The translations under genes were made by a program, and so were the position numbers. This document shows, one piece after another, positions 14,365 through 22,529 of a stretch of DNA of 34,307 nt. The notes below the pieces were generated by a model, which worked only from the letters and a program-made list of their open reading frames with translations, did no database searches and was not told the DNA's origin. The stretch's first letter is position 1, and each line of letters opens with the position of its first letter. The stretch comes from Candidatus Woesearchaeota archaeon (GTDB lineage Archaea; Nanobdellota; Nanobdellia; Woesearchaeales; JAHWHD01), in assembly GCA_019323525.1 (NCBI GenBank), contig JAHWHD010000087.1, forward strand, positions 1 to 34,307. Reading direction: 5' to 3'.

Positions 14365-14575
14365 ATTCCCATACAAGTACGACTGCAAATACTACAAGTA
14401 TCACAATCCCGACAATAAGGGGAAATATGCCTTCTGCAATCCCGTTCTTGTACCACTCGTACAGACCAAACAGAGCAACAATAAACCCTAGCCATAGTAA
14501 CTTGTTCAATACAAGTTTCATGACCTCAAACTCCTGTGCTGATGATAACTTTTTCTTCACTCTTTTTTTACCCAT
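14348..14575 (-). CDS. Small membrane protein with two helices, 75 aa
   Basis: A basic N terminus (MGKKRVKKKL) is followed by two hydrophobic helices (about 25-40 and 50-70) with a short loop. AGGTGAT about 5 nt before this ATG fixes the start; the longer GTG start would bury that site. It is the middle gene of the pilin-like operon and overlaps the downstream pilin start by 17 nt, so it may help assemble or anchor the pilins. Confidence 0.7.
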   Translation of the reverse strand: MGKKRVKKKLSSAQEFEVMKLVLNKLLWLGFIVALFGLYEWYKNGIAEGIFPLIVGIVILVVFAVVLVWEYEIIK

Positions 14576-14589
14576 TATAATCACCTATC

Positions 14590-15102
14590 TTATGTAGCGA
14601 TGTTTATGAACACATCTTTCTGATCAAAGACCGTATCTTCATTTGATGCCTGCACTGTGCAGATATACAAACCAGATGTTAATGTCTTTGAAGTTATACT
14701 CGCCTTGAACTGGTATACATCAGAAGGCCCAATCTCTGGAGCAGAACTCGAAACCATGACAGGCAGGTTTGCTACTGTAACAACACTTCCATCGTCAGAG
14801 TTAGTGCAAGCTGTAATATCCATGCTGACATTCCTTGCAATGATCTCGTTCCTGTTATAGAACTGGAAGTCTAGTGTAAACCTTTTATTCCTCTGAAGGT
14901 TTATATTCTCAGGTATAGTTATCGGGTTTTGCGCTGTCGCTTCCTTACCTAGCTCAATTACCTCAAACGCCTCTCCTAACTTTGACTCTCCTCCTTTGAA
15001 GATTATGTTAGTAAGCGTTAGAGCAAGGCCCATTACAACGAATGCAATAACTATAACAACTATAGCATTGACTGATAAATTTAAAGAAGCCTTTTTCCTC
15101 AT
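14590..15102 (-). CDS. Archaeal type IV pilin-like protein, 170 aa
   Basis: MRKKASLNLSVNAIVVIVIAFVVMG gives the same pattern as the downstream pilin: basic leader, a serine/asparagine pair, then a long hydrophobic helix. The remainder is a beta-rich extracellular domain with two cysteines (ITACTNS, YICTVQ). GAGGTGA lies 6 nt before this ATG, so the upstream in-frame ATG at 15123 is not used. It is the first gene of the pilin-like operon. Confidence 0.78.
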   Translation of the reverse strand: MRKKASLNLSVNAIVVIVIAFVVMGLALTLTNIIFKGGESKLGEAFEVIELGKEATAQNPITIPENINLQRNKRFTLDFQFYNRNEIIARNVSMDITACTNSDDGSVVTVANLPVMVSSSAPEIGPSDVYQFKASITSKTLTSGLYICTVQASNEDTVFDQKDVFINIAT

Positions 15103-15337
15103 TCTATTCACCTCTTTTGACATTACTGTTATTTTATATATTATCCTTTATAAATGTTGCGATTGTTTCAGTATAAAACAGAAACAAATAAAAACAAAAC
15201 CTTTGCTCAAACAGAGTTTTCTGATGTTGGTTTTCTTCCCTGTCCTCCGCATATGGGCATGCCTGGAGCAACATTTAACGATTTTAACTCTTAAGAAAAA
15301 GATAAACTTTATAAATAACTGATTTTCCCTCTAGACC

Positions 15338-15859
15338 ATGGCAAGATTAAGGAAAGCAACTGCATACAGGCAGTTAAAGAGACCGTATACGAGAATCTCA
15401 AAGTTCAGGAAAAAATCGTACATACGTGCAAGACCGAACATCACTCTTGTTAAGTACGACATGGGCGATTCTTCTAAACAGTACGATTACAGGTCAGACT
15501 TAATCTCATCAAAGGATCTTAACCTTAGACATAACTGTCTTGAGAGCGCTCGTCAGGTCGCTAACAGGGTTCTTGAGAAGGTGCTTGGAAAGACCGGTTA
15601 CCATTTGAAGATCAGGGTATTCCCTCACCATATCATAAGAGAGAACCCGCTGGCAGCAGGAGCAGGAGCTGACCGTATGTCAACAGGTATGAAGATGAGC
15701 TTTGGTAAGGCCATCTCAACAGCAGCCCGTGTCAGGAGAGACCAGATTGTCATCTCTGTCTATTCAGATAAGAACGCTCTTCCAACAATCAAGACAGCTC
15801 TTAAGAGAGCAAACTCAAAACTTCCTTGCACATGCAAGATCGAGCAGAAAAAACTTTAG
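15338..15859 (+). CDS. rpl10e: Ribosomal protein L10e (uL16)
   Basis: 173 aa, full length. MARLRKATAYRQLKRPYTRISK is typical of the archaeal L10e start, and the protein keeps GYHLKIRVFPHHIIRENP, the basic loop AGAGADRMSTGMKMSFGKA and the conserved QIVISVY segment. uL16 binds the large-subunit rRNA near the peptidyl transferase and GTPase centres and is essential. A TATA box (ACTTTATAAATAAC) about 26 nt upstream gives a leaderless mRNA. It stands alone, not in an r-protein operon, and overlaps the convergent HPPK gene by 4 nt. Confidence 0.97.
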   Translation: MARLRKATAYRQLKRPYTRISKFRKKSYIRARPNITLVKYDMGDSSKQYDYRSDLISSKDLNLRHNCLESARQVANRVLEKVLGKTGYHLKIRVFPHHIIRENPLAAGAGADRMSTGMKMSFGKAISTAARVRRDQIVISVYSDKNALPTIKTALKRANSKLPCTCKIEQKKL

Positions 15860-16344
15860 AACTTCTTTCTAATCTTTCTCACTGATTTGTCCATTCCAAC
15901 ATCTTTCAGCATATCTTTCATCGACTTATGGGTAAGAGGATGCACAAACTCAGGCGCGATCTCTGCCATAGGTAAAAGCACAAACCTTCTGTCAGGTATC
16001 TTTGTATGCGGCAGTTGAAGGTCAAACCTTTCCATTATTTTGTCTTCATAAAACAGAAGGTCGAGGTCCATCGTAACCTTGCCGTACTTTATAGAACGGT
16101 CTCTTCCAAACTGGTCCTCTATCATCTGCAGTTTTTTTAAGAGTTCCTCAGGCTCAAGTTCTGTCTCAATCTCGACAACAGCGTTATAGAACCAGTCATT
16201 GTACATAAATCCTATCGGCTCTGCTTCGTACACGCTTGATTTGTTGCTAACTTCAAAAAGACCTTCAAGAACACATAAAGCGCGTTTTATATTCCTCTCT
16301 CTGTCTCCTGTATTCGTACCTACACCTACATACGCCTTTACCAT
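15856..16344 (-). CDS. folK: HPPK-like 6-hydroxymethyl-7,8-dihydropterin pyrophosphokinase
   Basis: 162 aa, HPPK length. Motifs in order: GVGTNTGDRERNIKRAL (nucleotide loop), SSVYEAEPIG, YNAVVEIETELEPEELL, FGRDRSIKYGKVTMDLDLL with the Mg-binding D93 and D95, and LPHTKIPDRRFVLLPMAEIAP. The enzyme transfers pyrophosphate from ATP to 6-hydroxymethyl-7,8-dihydropterin in pterin synthesis. Classical HPPK is mainly bacterial, while many archaea use an unrelated MptE-type enzyme, so horizontal origin is possible. The ATG at 16344 is preferred over the GTG at 16359, which lies on the ribosome-binding site. No dihydropteroate synthase is adjacent. Confidence 0.9.
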   Translation of the reverse strand: MVKAYVGVGTNTGDRERNIKRALCVLEGLFEVSNKSSVYEAEPIGFMYNDWFYNAVVEIETELEPEELLKKLQMIEDQFGRDRSIKYGKVTMDLDLLFYEDKIMERFDLQLPHTKIPDRRFVLLPMAEIAPEFVHPLTHKSMKDMLKDVGMDKSVRKIRKKF

Positions 16345-16511
16345 GTAAAGAACAACCACCCCTCAACCTAAAAATATTTGTATTCTGTTTTATATATTTT
16401 TCTGTATTTATCGAGGAGAATTGTATACTGGTCTACTTTAATTCTGTTTTGAAGGGAAATGTATTATCTATCCACGATATTCTTATATATGCGCGCCTTT
16501 TAATGCAACTA

Positions 16512-16931
16512 ATGGTTTTTGATTACGCGATAGATATACGGCCTAAACTAGTTGCAGCGGGTTTTATCGCCTCTCTGGTTGCGATGGTCGCAGTAGGTCC
16601 TAAACAAGATGTAAGGCATGCATTATTCGAAAGAACAATAGCGCACGCTGACACAAACAAAGACGGTAGACTGCAGCAGATCGAGAAACTTAAACTTCTA
16701 GATGATCTGGGAGTAGAGAAGCCTAAACTACGGCTTCCAATACGATTAGGTATTGCTACAGGCCCATATTCCATGTTAAACTTAGTCGGAGGTCTACCTG
16801 TATTCTACGAGTATAGTCTTGTAATGGGTTGGGAAGACATGGCTAGTTATGCTCCTGGAGGTAGAAAACTCCTTAACGGTTACTTTGCAAATCAAGAAAA
16901 ACAGAGAAGACAAAAAAGCTGGTTTCTATAA
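16512..16931 (+). CDS. EF-hand-containing protein, 139 aa
   Basis: Contains a canonical calcium-binding loop, DTNKDGRLQQIE, with D1, N3, D5, G6 and E12, preceded by HAHADT-type helix residues. A hydrophobic segment near the N terminus (LVAAGFIASLVAMVAVG) could be a signal anchor, so the loop may sit outside the membrane. The ATG at 16512 is chosen because TTCTTATATATG lies about 26 nt upstream; upstream in-frame starts would overlap the promoter. It overlaps the HAD gene by 6 nt. Function beyond calcium binding is unknown. Confidence 0.7.
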   Translation: MVFDYAIDIRPKLVAAGFIASLVAMVAVGPKQDVRHALFERTIAHADTNKDGRLQQIEKLKLLDDLGVEKPKLRLPIRLGIATGPYSMLNLVGGLPVFYEYSLVMGWEDMASYAPGGRKLLNGYFANQEKQRRQKSWFL

Positions 16932-17546
16932 TGCCTTTTTCAACTCATCCACTGTTTCAACATCAAAGTCTCCTTTAATTTCTGCTTTAGCAACCCAGTT
17001 GACCGATATTGTCTTTATCCCTAGTTCTTTACAGATAGAAATGTGCTCATCACCATCTCCTATGTAGAATAACGGCTTACCATTATCCTTGATAAACTCT
17101 TTGAACATCTTTCTCTTGTCAGCCTCTTCTGACATCTTACTCTTATATACAAGATCAAACAGCTTTTCAACTTTAAGTTTCTGAAGAACAGCATCAACAA
17201 TCACTTCAGGAGTTGTTGTTACAAGCACAAGCCTGTAGTTTTTCTTTATACTTTTCAAAAACGTTGCAAATTCCTTGCATAGGTCATCTTCCTTAACATC
17301 TGCAATAGTGACCATTGAATACAACTCGCGAGCAAACCTCACCCTTAAACCCTTGTCAACATGTCCAAGGTACCTTTCCATGACGTCGTGCACATGTTTC
17401 CAGTAATCTTTTGTATTAGCATACTCAGTTATTGACTTATCACTCAACAAGATAGAAAATAGCCTGAACCAGTCAACATGCGCTCTCCTGAACGGCCTGC
17501 TGTACATCAACGCACCGTCAAGGTCTATTGCAAGTATTGGTTTCAT
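16926..17546 (-). CDS. HAD superfamily phosphatase, 206 aa
   Basis: The HAD motifs are present: DLDGA (D8 nucleophile, D10), TTTP (motif II threonine near 110-112) and GDGDEH (motif IV, 163-168), with a lysine in the KSKMSEEADKRK region as a candidate motif III. A helical cap of about 90 residues lies between motifs I and II. Phosphoglycolate or nucleotide phosphatase activity is typical, but the substrate is not predictable. AT-rich sequence with TTTAAAAAA upstream fits a leaderless start. Confidence 0.88.
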   Translation of the reverse strand: MKPILAIDLDGALMYSRPFRRAHVDWFRLFSILLSDKSITEYANTKDYWKHVHDVMERYLGHVDKGLRVRFARELYSMVTIADVKEDDLCKEFATFLKSIKKNYRLVLVTTTPEVIVDAVLQKLKVEKLFDLVYKSKMSEEADKRKMFKEFIKDNGKPLFYIGDGDEHISICKELGIKTISVNWVAKAEIKGDFDVETVDELKKAL

Positions 17547-17617
17547 TTTATTATTGTTATAATTTTTTAAATTTTAATTATTTTAAACTTATTTAACTTA
17601 TTATTTTTTAATTGTTT

Positions 17618-18562
17618 TTATTTTAACACGTTCTTTAATTCATCAACATCTAAAAAATCATACTTCTTCCTAAACTCCTCAACATCTTCCTTCTTCAATA
17701 CATCTGTCTTGCTTAGGTAAACATAGACCTTTTTCTGCATCCTTTTCAAAGCTTTGTACAGCTTAACCTGGTCCTTCAACGGAAATGGCTCGGTGATATC
17801 AAAAACATAAACCACATCTTCAGCAAGGTACTTCAATGCAAGATACGCAACTTTCTCGATATTGTTCATCTTTTCAAACCTGTTCAGTGTCCCAGGCGTA
17901 TCAACTATCTGCACGCTCTTATGGTCAACATTCATATAGGCGATGTTGATACCTTTTGTTGTGAACGGATACGATTTTATCTCTGGCCTTGACTTTGTCA
18001 GCTTAGATAACAAAGTTGTTTTGCCGACATTTGGAAAACCAAATATGGCTACTGTTTTCATCCCTGTCTTTATCGCAGGGTAATCTCTCATTATCTTCCG
18101 CGCGTATTCGAGATACTCTAGGTTCTTTCTTATCTGCCTGACAACCGAAGATATACGGCCATAGAACTGTCGCCTGTACTGGTTGACTGACTCAAGATGC
18201 TTCGTCTTTAGTATCTTGTTCTTGAACTCGTTATGGAAAAATGCCACTTTCTCTTTTGCCCAGTTCACAGCAGCTAACGATTTTTTAATTTCTTTATACT
18301 CCAGGGTAGCTTTGATCAACTCTTTATAGAACTCAGGCAGGTCATCAAACGCAGGATAACTCTTGATTATCATGTTAAAATGGTCCTTTAAAGTCTCTTT
18401 AATCTTGTCAAGCTTTGCAAGTTCAATCTTTCTCGACTTGTCAAGACGCGTTCCTCTAAGCTTCTGCGACCTCATATCATCTCCAGCCTTTTTAGCTCTC
18501 GAGAAAGCCACGTCTAGAAAGAACTTGTAATCCTCTACATTTTTTAGGCTTTGAAAATTCAT
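17618..18562 (-). CDS. nog1: NOG1-like ribosome-assembly GTPase
   Basis: 314 aa. The N-terminal NOG1 helical domain (1-165) precedes an OBG-class GTPase domain with G1 GFPNVGKT (175-182), switch threonines 201-202, G3 DTPG (221-224) and G4 SKTD (284-287, instead of NKxD). The C terminus stops soon after G4, as in compact archaeal members. NOG1 helps large-subunit assembly. The TATA-like CCTTAATAAACAAC about 27 nt before the ATG fits a leaderless mRNA. Confidence 0.92.
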   Translation of the reverse strand: MNFQSLKNVEDYKFFLDVAFSRAKKAGDDMRSQKLRGTRLDKSRKIELAKLDKIKETLKDHFNMIIKSYPAFDDLPEFYKELIKATLEYKEIKKSLAAVNWAKEKVAFFHNEFKNKILKTKHLESVNQYRRQFYGRISSVVRQIRKNLEYLEYARKIMRDYPAIKTGMKTVAIFGFPNVGKTTLLSKLTKSRPEIKSYPFTTKGINIAYMNVDHKSVQIVDTPGTLNRFEKMNNIEKVAYLALKYLAEDVVYVFDITEPFPLKDQVKLYKALKRMQKKVYVYLSKTDVLKKEDVEEFRKKYDFLDVDELKNVLK

Positions 18563-18599
18563 AAATGTAATTATAGAAACAGTTGTTTATTAAGGTTAC

Positions 18600-19064
18600 C
18601 TATAATTTTTTCCACATCTTGATAACATAATCCTTGTAACCAAACTTTTTCCATATATCCTTTGCAGGGTTATCAGAATGAACAGACAATTCACAATATT
18701 TCACGCCCGCCTTTTTTAGAGTCCTACATGCCTCATCAATCAACATCCTTGAAATTCCCCTGCCCCTGTACTTTTTTTCAATAAACATCAAATCAAGATA
18801 CCCTACCTCTTTTACTTTATAGAATGGCTCTCTTTTCTTTACAGAAAAGACTTGAAACCCAACTATCTTGCCATCTTCCTCAGCAACAAGCACCCACTTT
18901 CTTTTCCCAGTGATGTGTTCCTCAAAATACCCTTTCTTCTGCTTTGGCTTTTTGTAGCTTGAATCTAACCTGTCTAGAGGGCCAAATTTTGCCAGCATAT
19001 CTCCGAACCGGTCTATCTTCTTTATGCCTGGGATATCTTCTAGAGATGCATTTCTTATTATCAT
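18600..19064 (-). CDS. GNAT acetyltransferase, 154 aa
   Basis: The acetyl-CoA loop is YRGRGISRMLIDEA (99-112), following strand 4 (VGYLDLMFIE), and the strand VKYCELSVHSDNPAKDIWKKFGY is a classical motif B. Length and layout match the N-acetyltransferase family. The substrate is unknown and no ribosomal-protein-alanine signature stands out. Leaderless: a TATA-like element lies about 25-30 nt upstream. Confidence 0.88.
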   Translation of the reverse strand: MIIRNASLEDIPGIKKIDRFGDMLAKFGPLDRLDSSYKKPKQKKGYFEEHITGKRKWVLVAEEDGKIVGFQVFSVKKREPFYKVKEVGYLDLMFIEKKYRGRGISRMLIDEACRTLKKAGVKYCELSVHSDNPAKDIWKKFGYKDYVIKMWKKL

Positions 19065-19103
19065 AATTAAAGAATTAAAAAAAAGCAGATATATTAATTT
19101 AAC

Positions 19104-19334
19104 TTAAACATGACTATAAAATCCAGTTCTAAGACTATCCGCCTCTTTTCTGAACTTTGCAGCTTTACTGTCATTGCCCATCCTGCTATAATCATCTGCC
19201 AAAGCCCTTAGACAATTCTCTCTATGAACCTCAGCCATCTCTATATGCCCTGCTCTTGACATAGTGTCTTCTAATTTCCTCTCTCTCTCTATCCTCTGTT
19301 GTATAGTAGCAGTTTGTGGATCATACATTGCCAT
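19104..19334 (-). CDS. Hypothetical small helical protein, 76 aa
   Basis: The start at 19334 (MAMYDPQTA) has GGGGTGA 5 nt upstream; in-frame GTG and ATG codons further up would overlap it. The protein is helical with a TPR-like C-terminal half (ALADDYSRMGNDSKAAKFRK). Function unknown. Confidence 0.55.
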   Translation of the reverse strand: MAMYDPQTATIQQRIERERKLEDTMSRAGHIEMAEVHRENCLRALADDYSRMGNDSKAAKFRKEADSLRTGFYSHV

Positions 19335-19370
19335 TAACATCACCCCATCCCAATCCAGAACAGATAATAT

Positions 19371-19592
19371 TTAAGCCTTTTGCAGCACTATTACATTACC
19401 TATCTTCTTTACAAGCTTGCATTTAACATTAGAAAGTATGGTATCAATCATCTCTTGCTTCTCAGCAGAAACAGACTTCATAACCTTTATCTTGACAATC
19501 TTACGTTTCTTTAACTGTAACTTAATCTCTTCAAGAACTCCCTTATTTATTCCTGCTTTGCCTATCTGCAATGTTAAAGGTATATTTTGCAT
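19371..19592 (-). CDS. CRM-domain (YhbY-like) RNA-binding protein, 73 aa
   Basis: LQIGKAGINKGVLEEIKLQLKKRKIVKIKV is the signature of the CRS1-YhbY fold, with the GxxG-like IGKAG loop and a basic helix-strand. YhbY associates with large-subunit precursors in bacteria, and archaeal homologues probably bind rRNA or intron RNA. It is short, with 73 residues against about 95 in bacterial YhbY, but the core is complete. It begins two bases after the stop of the 57-aa ORF and lacks an SD, so it is read by coupling. Confidence 0.85.
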   Translation of the reverse strand: MQNIPLTLQIGKAGINKGVLEEIKLQLKKRKIVKIKVMKSVSAEKQEMIDTILSNVKCKLVKKIGNVIVLQKA

Positions 19593-19594
19593 GT

Positions 19595-19768
19595 TCAGTC
19601 ATACTTGATGGCTTTTTCTAGCTTTCTGTACTCGTCAAGGAATCCTAAATCACTAGAACCTTCGCTAATCCTCTGTAGTTTAGCCAGATGGTCACTATCA
19701 ACATACTCACCATCACTGAACGCAAAAATTACGTCTCTTACATCCCTTACATGTGTTTCTAGACTCAT
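19595..19768 (-). CDS. Hypothetical 57-aa protein upstream of the CRM gene
   Basis: A small frame opening MSLETHVRDVRDVIF and ending EKAIKYD. It is helical and acidic. A TATA-like AT stretch lies about 26 nt before the ATG, so it is the leaderless first gene, with the CRM gene two bases after its stop. The pairing suggests a joint role in RNA binding, but no family is recognised. Confidence 0.6.
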   Translation of the reverse strand: MSLETHVRDVRDVIFAFSDGEYVDSDHLAKLQRISEGSSDLGFLDEYRKLEKAIKYD

Positions 19769-19872
19769 ATCCTGCTAATTCTTTGACCTTTATTTTTAAA
19801 TCTTTCTCAAACAATTACTTTCAATATGGAAATTAACAATATTTAAATAACTGGAAACATTTATCTCTAGCT

Positions 19873-20898
19873 ATGCTGGATCAAGAAGATTACAACAAGA
19901 TAAGGGAAGAACTTGATAATTGTAAAAGGCCTTTGTTCCTTTTTGACGACGATGCTGACGGTCTCTGCTCTTTTCTTTTGTTCTACCGCTATCTTAAGGA
20001 AGGAAAAGGCGTCTGTGTAAAGTCAAAACCAATGGTAGATGAACGGTTTGCTGCAAAAGTCGAGGAATACCAGCCTGACAAAGTTTTTATCCTTGATAAG
20101 CCCCTTGTCGACCAGGACTTCCTTGACAAGATCAAGGTACCTGTTATCTGGGTAGACCATCACGAGCCTGTTGAACGCGACAGGGTAAAGTACTTTAACC
20201 CCAGGACTAAAGGCGACCATTCCCCTACAACCTATATCTGTTACAGGGTGGTTAACCAGGATTTATGGATTGCAATGGCAGGCTGTATCGCAGACTGGTG
20301 GATGCCTGATTTCAGGAAAGAGTTTGTAAAGCAGTACCCTGAATACTTGAGCGACAAGATAAAAAAACCTGAAGATGCACTTTTCACAAGTAAACTCGGT
20401 CTTCTTATCAAGATAATGTCCTTCTGCCTTAAAGGCAGGATTACAGATGTAAAGAAATGTTTCACCACCCTTACAAGGATAGAACAGCCTGACGAGATCC
20501 TTAACCAGACAACACCTAAAGGCCGTTTCATCTACAAACGTTACAAGGTGATAGACGAGATGTTCCAGCCCGTGCTGAGAAAGGCAAGGCTGGCCGCAAA
20601 AAAGTCTAAGGATAAGCTGATAATCTTCGAGTATACAGAGAAAAAGATGAGCTTTACATCAGAACTCAGCAACCTTCTGCTTTATGAAAACCCTAAAAAG
20701 GTTATAATGGTCGCAAGAGAGAAGTCTGGAGAGATGAAAATCTCTTTAAGGTCAAGCAATATCGAGATTGCAAAGATTCTCGAGAAAGCTCTTGTCGGAA
20801 TAAAGGGCTACGGCGGCGGCCATACATACGCATGCGGAGCTTGCGTAGACAAGGAATTCTTTAACCAGTTTGTTGAAAATATCAGGATGCAGCTGTAG
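19873..20898 (+). CDS. DHH family phosphoesterase (RecJ/archaeal exonuclease-like)
   Basis: 341 aa. Motifs: FDDDADG (I), ILDKP (II), DHHEPV (III), a later active-site region, and the DHHA1 subdomain with GGGHTYACG near residues 314-322. Members hydrolyse single-stranded nucleic acids or oligonucleotides, or act as a RecJ-like partner of replication proteins. The exact substrate cannot be set from sequence. ATTTAAATA about 27 nt before the ATG indicates a leaderless mRNA. Confidence 0.9.
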   Translation: MLDQEDYNKIREELDNCKRPLFLFDDDADGLCSFLLFYRYLKEGKGVCVKSKPMVDERFAAKVEEYQPDKVFILDKPLVDQDFLDKIKVPVIWVDHHEPVERDRVKYFNPRTKGDHSPTTYICYRVVNQDLWIAMAGCIADWWMPDFRKEFVKQYPEYLSDKIKKPEDALFTSKLGLLIKIMSFCLKGRITDVKKCFTTLTRIEQPDEILNQTTPKGRFIYKRYKVIDEMFQPVLRKARLAAKKSKDKLIIFEYTEKKMSFTSELSNLLLYENPKKVIMVAREKSGEMKISLRSSNIEIAKILEKALVGIKGYGGGHTYACGACVDKEFFNQFVENIRMQL

Positions 20899-20903
20899 AA
20901 GAA

Positions 20904-21455
20904 TCAAACAGCTTCTAACAAATCAATAGCTCTTTTATACATCGGCTCTGCCATCTCTTTAGCAACATCAGAACTTATCCTGTTAAACATGAAATCCAAC
21001 TTCTCCCTTAAACTTTCCTTTGGTACTCCTTTTTCAACCCAGCTTAGATGGTACTCTGCCACAACCTCAAAATAACTTAAGCTATCAGCATCCTTGACAT
21101 CATCAGCCTCAAGAAAACCACCAACTTCATGCAGTGCAACGATCGACCTTGATTTTTGCGCAAACTCTTCTGAAGCACCATTTTCTTTCAAGAAATTATA
21201 AAGTTTATCTGCACTTGCTTTCTGATGTTTTTCCATAGTCTCTTTATCAGACAAAGACTTGCCATTGATGTATGGGGTAAGCTCTGTCTTTCTTCCAGCC
21301 CTTTCCCAGTCATGCGCATATGCAGCAACCTCTGTAGCTTCATCAGCCATGGGACTTATAATCCTTAGATAATCCAAAGTCCTTTCAAGATGTTTGATGA
21401 TTACTGGTCTATCTTTGAAAGACTCCTTCACAGCAGCAATAACTTTCTCTAGCAT
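20904..21455 (-). CDS. HD-domain phosphohydrolase, 183 aa
   Basis: HD-type metal motifs are visible: IIKHLERT (H22), AAYAHDWERAG (HD at 48-49), KHQKASADKLYNFL (H77), ALHEVGG (H109) and DADSLSYFE. The full set of HD-domain metal ligands appears present. These enzymes hydrolyse phosphate esters of nucleotides; the substrate is unknown. The ATG lies about 25 nt from TTTTTATATTAACC, a leaderless pattern. Confidence 0.82.
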   Translation of the reverse strand: MLEKVIAAVKESFKDRPVIIKHLERTLDYLRIISPMADEATEVAAYAHDWERAGRKTELTPYINGKSLSDKETMEKHQKASADKLYNFLKENGASEEFAQKSRSIVALHEVGGFLEADDVKDADSLSYFEVVAEYHLSWVEKGVPKESLREKLDFMFNRISSDVAKEMAEPMYKRAIDLLEAV

Positions 21456-21490
21456 ATTAAGTGTTAGAACTGGTTAATATAAAAAGATTA

Positions 21491-21976
21491 TCAAACTTCA
21501 TCCATGTCGTCTAGTTCGTCCAGTTCTGGGTCACCATCATAGAACCCGTCCATGGCTTTCAGAGCTACATCATGCCATTCTGGATTGAACAGCTTAAGCA
21601 CAGCTACTGCTGTGGGCTTAGTCCTTAAGAACTCTGCAACCGTATCGACTCTCTGCCTGTGCGCTGCAGGCATGAACATCTGGGCGCGTACACCTAACTG
21701 GTACCCGTCTTCAGTAAGCGTATAAATCTTCGCGCTTGTCCCATTCCCATCTCTTCTGGCGATTTCCATGTTGACATAACCAAGACGTACAAGAGAATCA
21801 AGGAACGCTTCAAACCTCGGATCTTCAGGGCCTTCCATACCTACCTGGTCAAAACCAAAATCAAAGACCTTATCCTCTCCTTGAGACAGATTATATACTG
21901 CATTAGCCAAACTATCTCTATGATAAACCTGTTCGCTCTGCATAATCAGATAACATAGATTTGAAACTGCGTCCAT
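21491..21976 (-). CDS. Winged-helix-like protein, 161 aa
   Basis: RFEAFLDSLVRLGYVNMEIARR followed by KIYTLTEDGYQLGV is a helix-turn-helix/wing pattern of the MarR/PadR type, with an acidic C-terminal tail (DELDDMDEV). It is transcribed divergently from the methyltransferase gene, with a separate TATA box for each. A regulator of unknown target is likely. Confidence 0.65.
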   Translation of the reverse strand: MDAVSNLCYLIMQSEQVYHRDSLANAVYNLSQGEDKVFDFGFDQVGMEGPEDPRFEAFLDSLVRLGYVNMEIARRDGNGTSAKIYTLTEDGYQLGVRAQMFMPAAHRQRVDTVAEFLRTKPTAVAVLKLFNPEWHDVALKAMDGFYDGDPELDELDDMDEV

Positions 21977-22055
21977 GTTGAGATTTGATTTCTTTGTGCT
22001 TTATTTAAAACTTTTCATTAATTTTTTATACTATCCTATTTATAATCATTCTATA

Positions 22056-22529
22056 ATGAAACTCAACCTTGGCTGCGGAAAGATATCAAAGAAAGGATAC
22101 ATTAACATCGACCAGAACAACTTTGAGAATGTTGACCGGGTTTTAGACATCCGCAACTTAGATTACGAAGACAACTCGGTTGAAGAGGTCAGGATGAACT
22201 ATGTCATTGAACATCTTACCTATAGAGAAGGTGAAAAACTTCTAAGAACAATATTTAAGATACTAAAGCAAGGAGGAACTTTAGAACTCTCGGCTCCAGA
22301 CCTTGAAAAATCTTGTAAAAAGTTTTTAGAAGCAAAAGAACGTAAATGGACATACTGGCTTTATAACATCTACGGAGCCCAGCGCTGGCCAGGCGATGTT
22401 CACAAGTCAGGATATACATTCGACTTTCTAAAACTGATTCTGGAAAACATTGGTTTTAGAAACATAAAAGACATTTCGCCAACCGACGATTACCATGCTC
22501 ATAATTTCAGGCTAACCGCAAACAAATAG
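22056..22529 (+). CDS. SAM-dependent methyltransferase, 157 aa
   Basis: Starting at MKLNLGCGK places the SAM-binding motif I (NLGCGK, residues 4-9) at the N terminus, followed by YINIDQ, VLDIRNLDY and the motif YVIEHLTYREGEKLL with KQGGTLELSAPDL. Upstream codons of the open frame are rejected since the TATA-like sequence (about 22020-22045) lies there. The family (class I, like small-molecule or sugar methyltransferases) is clear, the substrate not. Confidence 0.82.
   Translation: MKLNLGCGKISKKGYINIDQNNFENVDRVLDIRNLDYEDNSVEEVRMNYVIEHLTYREGEKLLRTIFKILKQGGTLELSAPDLEKSCKKFLEAKERKWTYWLYNIYGAQRWPGDVHKSGYTFDFLKLILENIGFRNIKDISPTDDYHAHNFRLTANK

Noticed and set aside
15124..15337. A possible minus-strand ORF in the gap before rpl10e
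   Set aside because: It has no ribosome site, runs over the rpl10e promoter and has no protein-like composition; I see nothing else in this 214-base gap.
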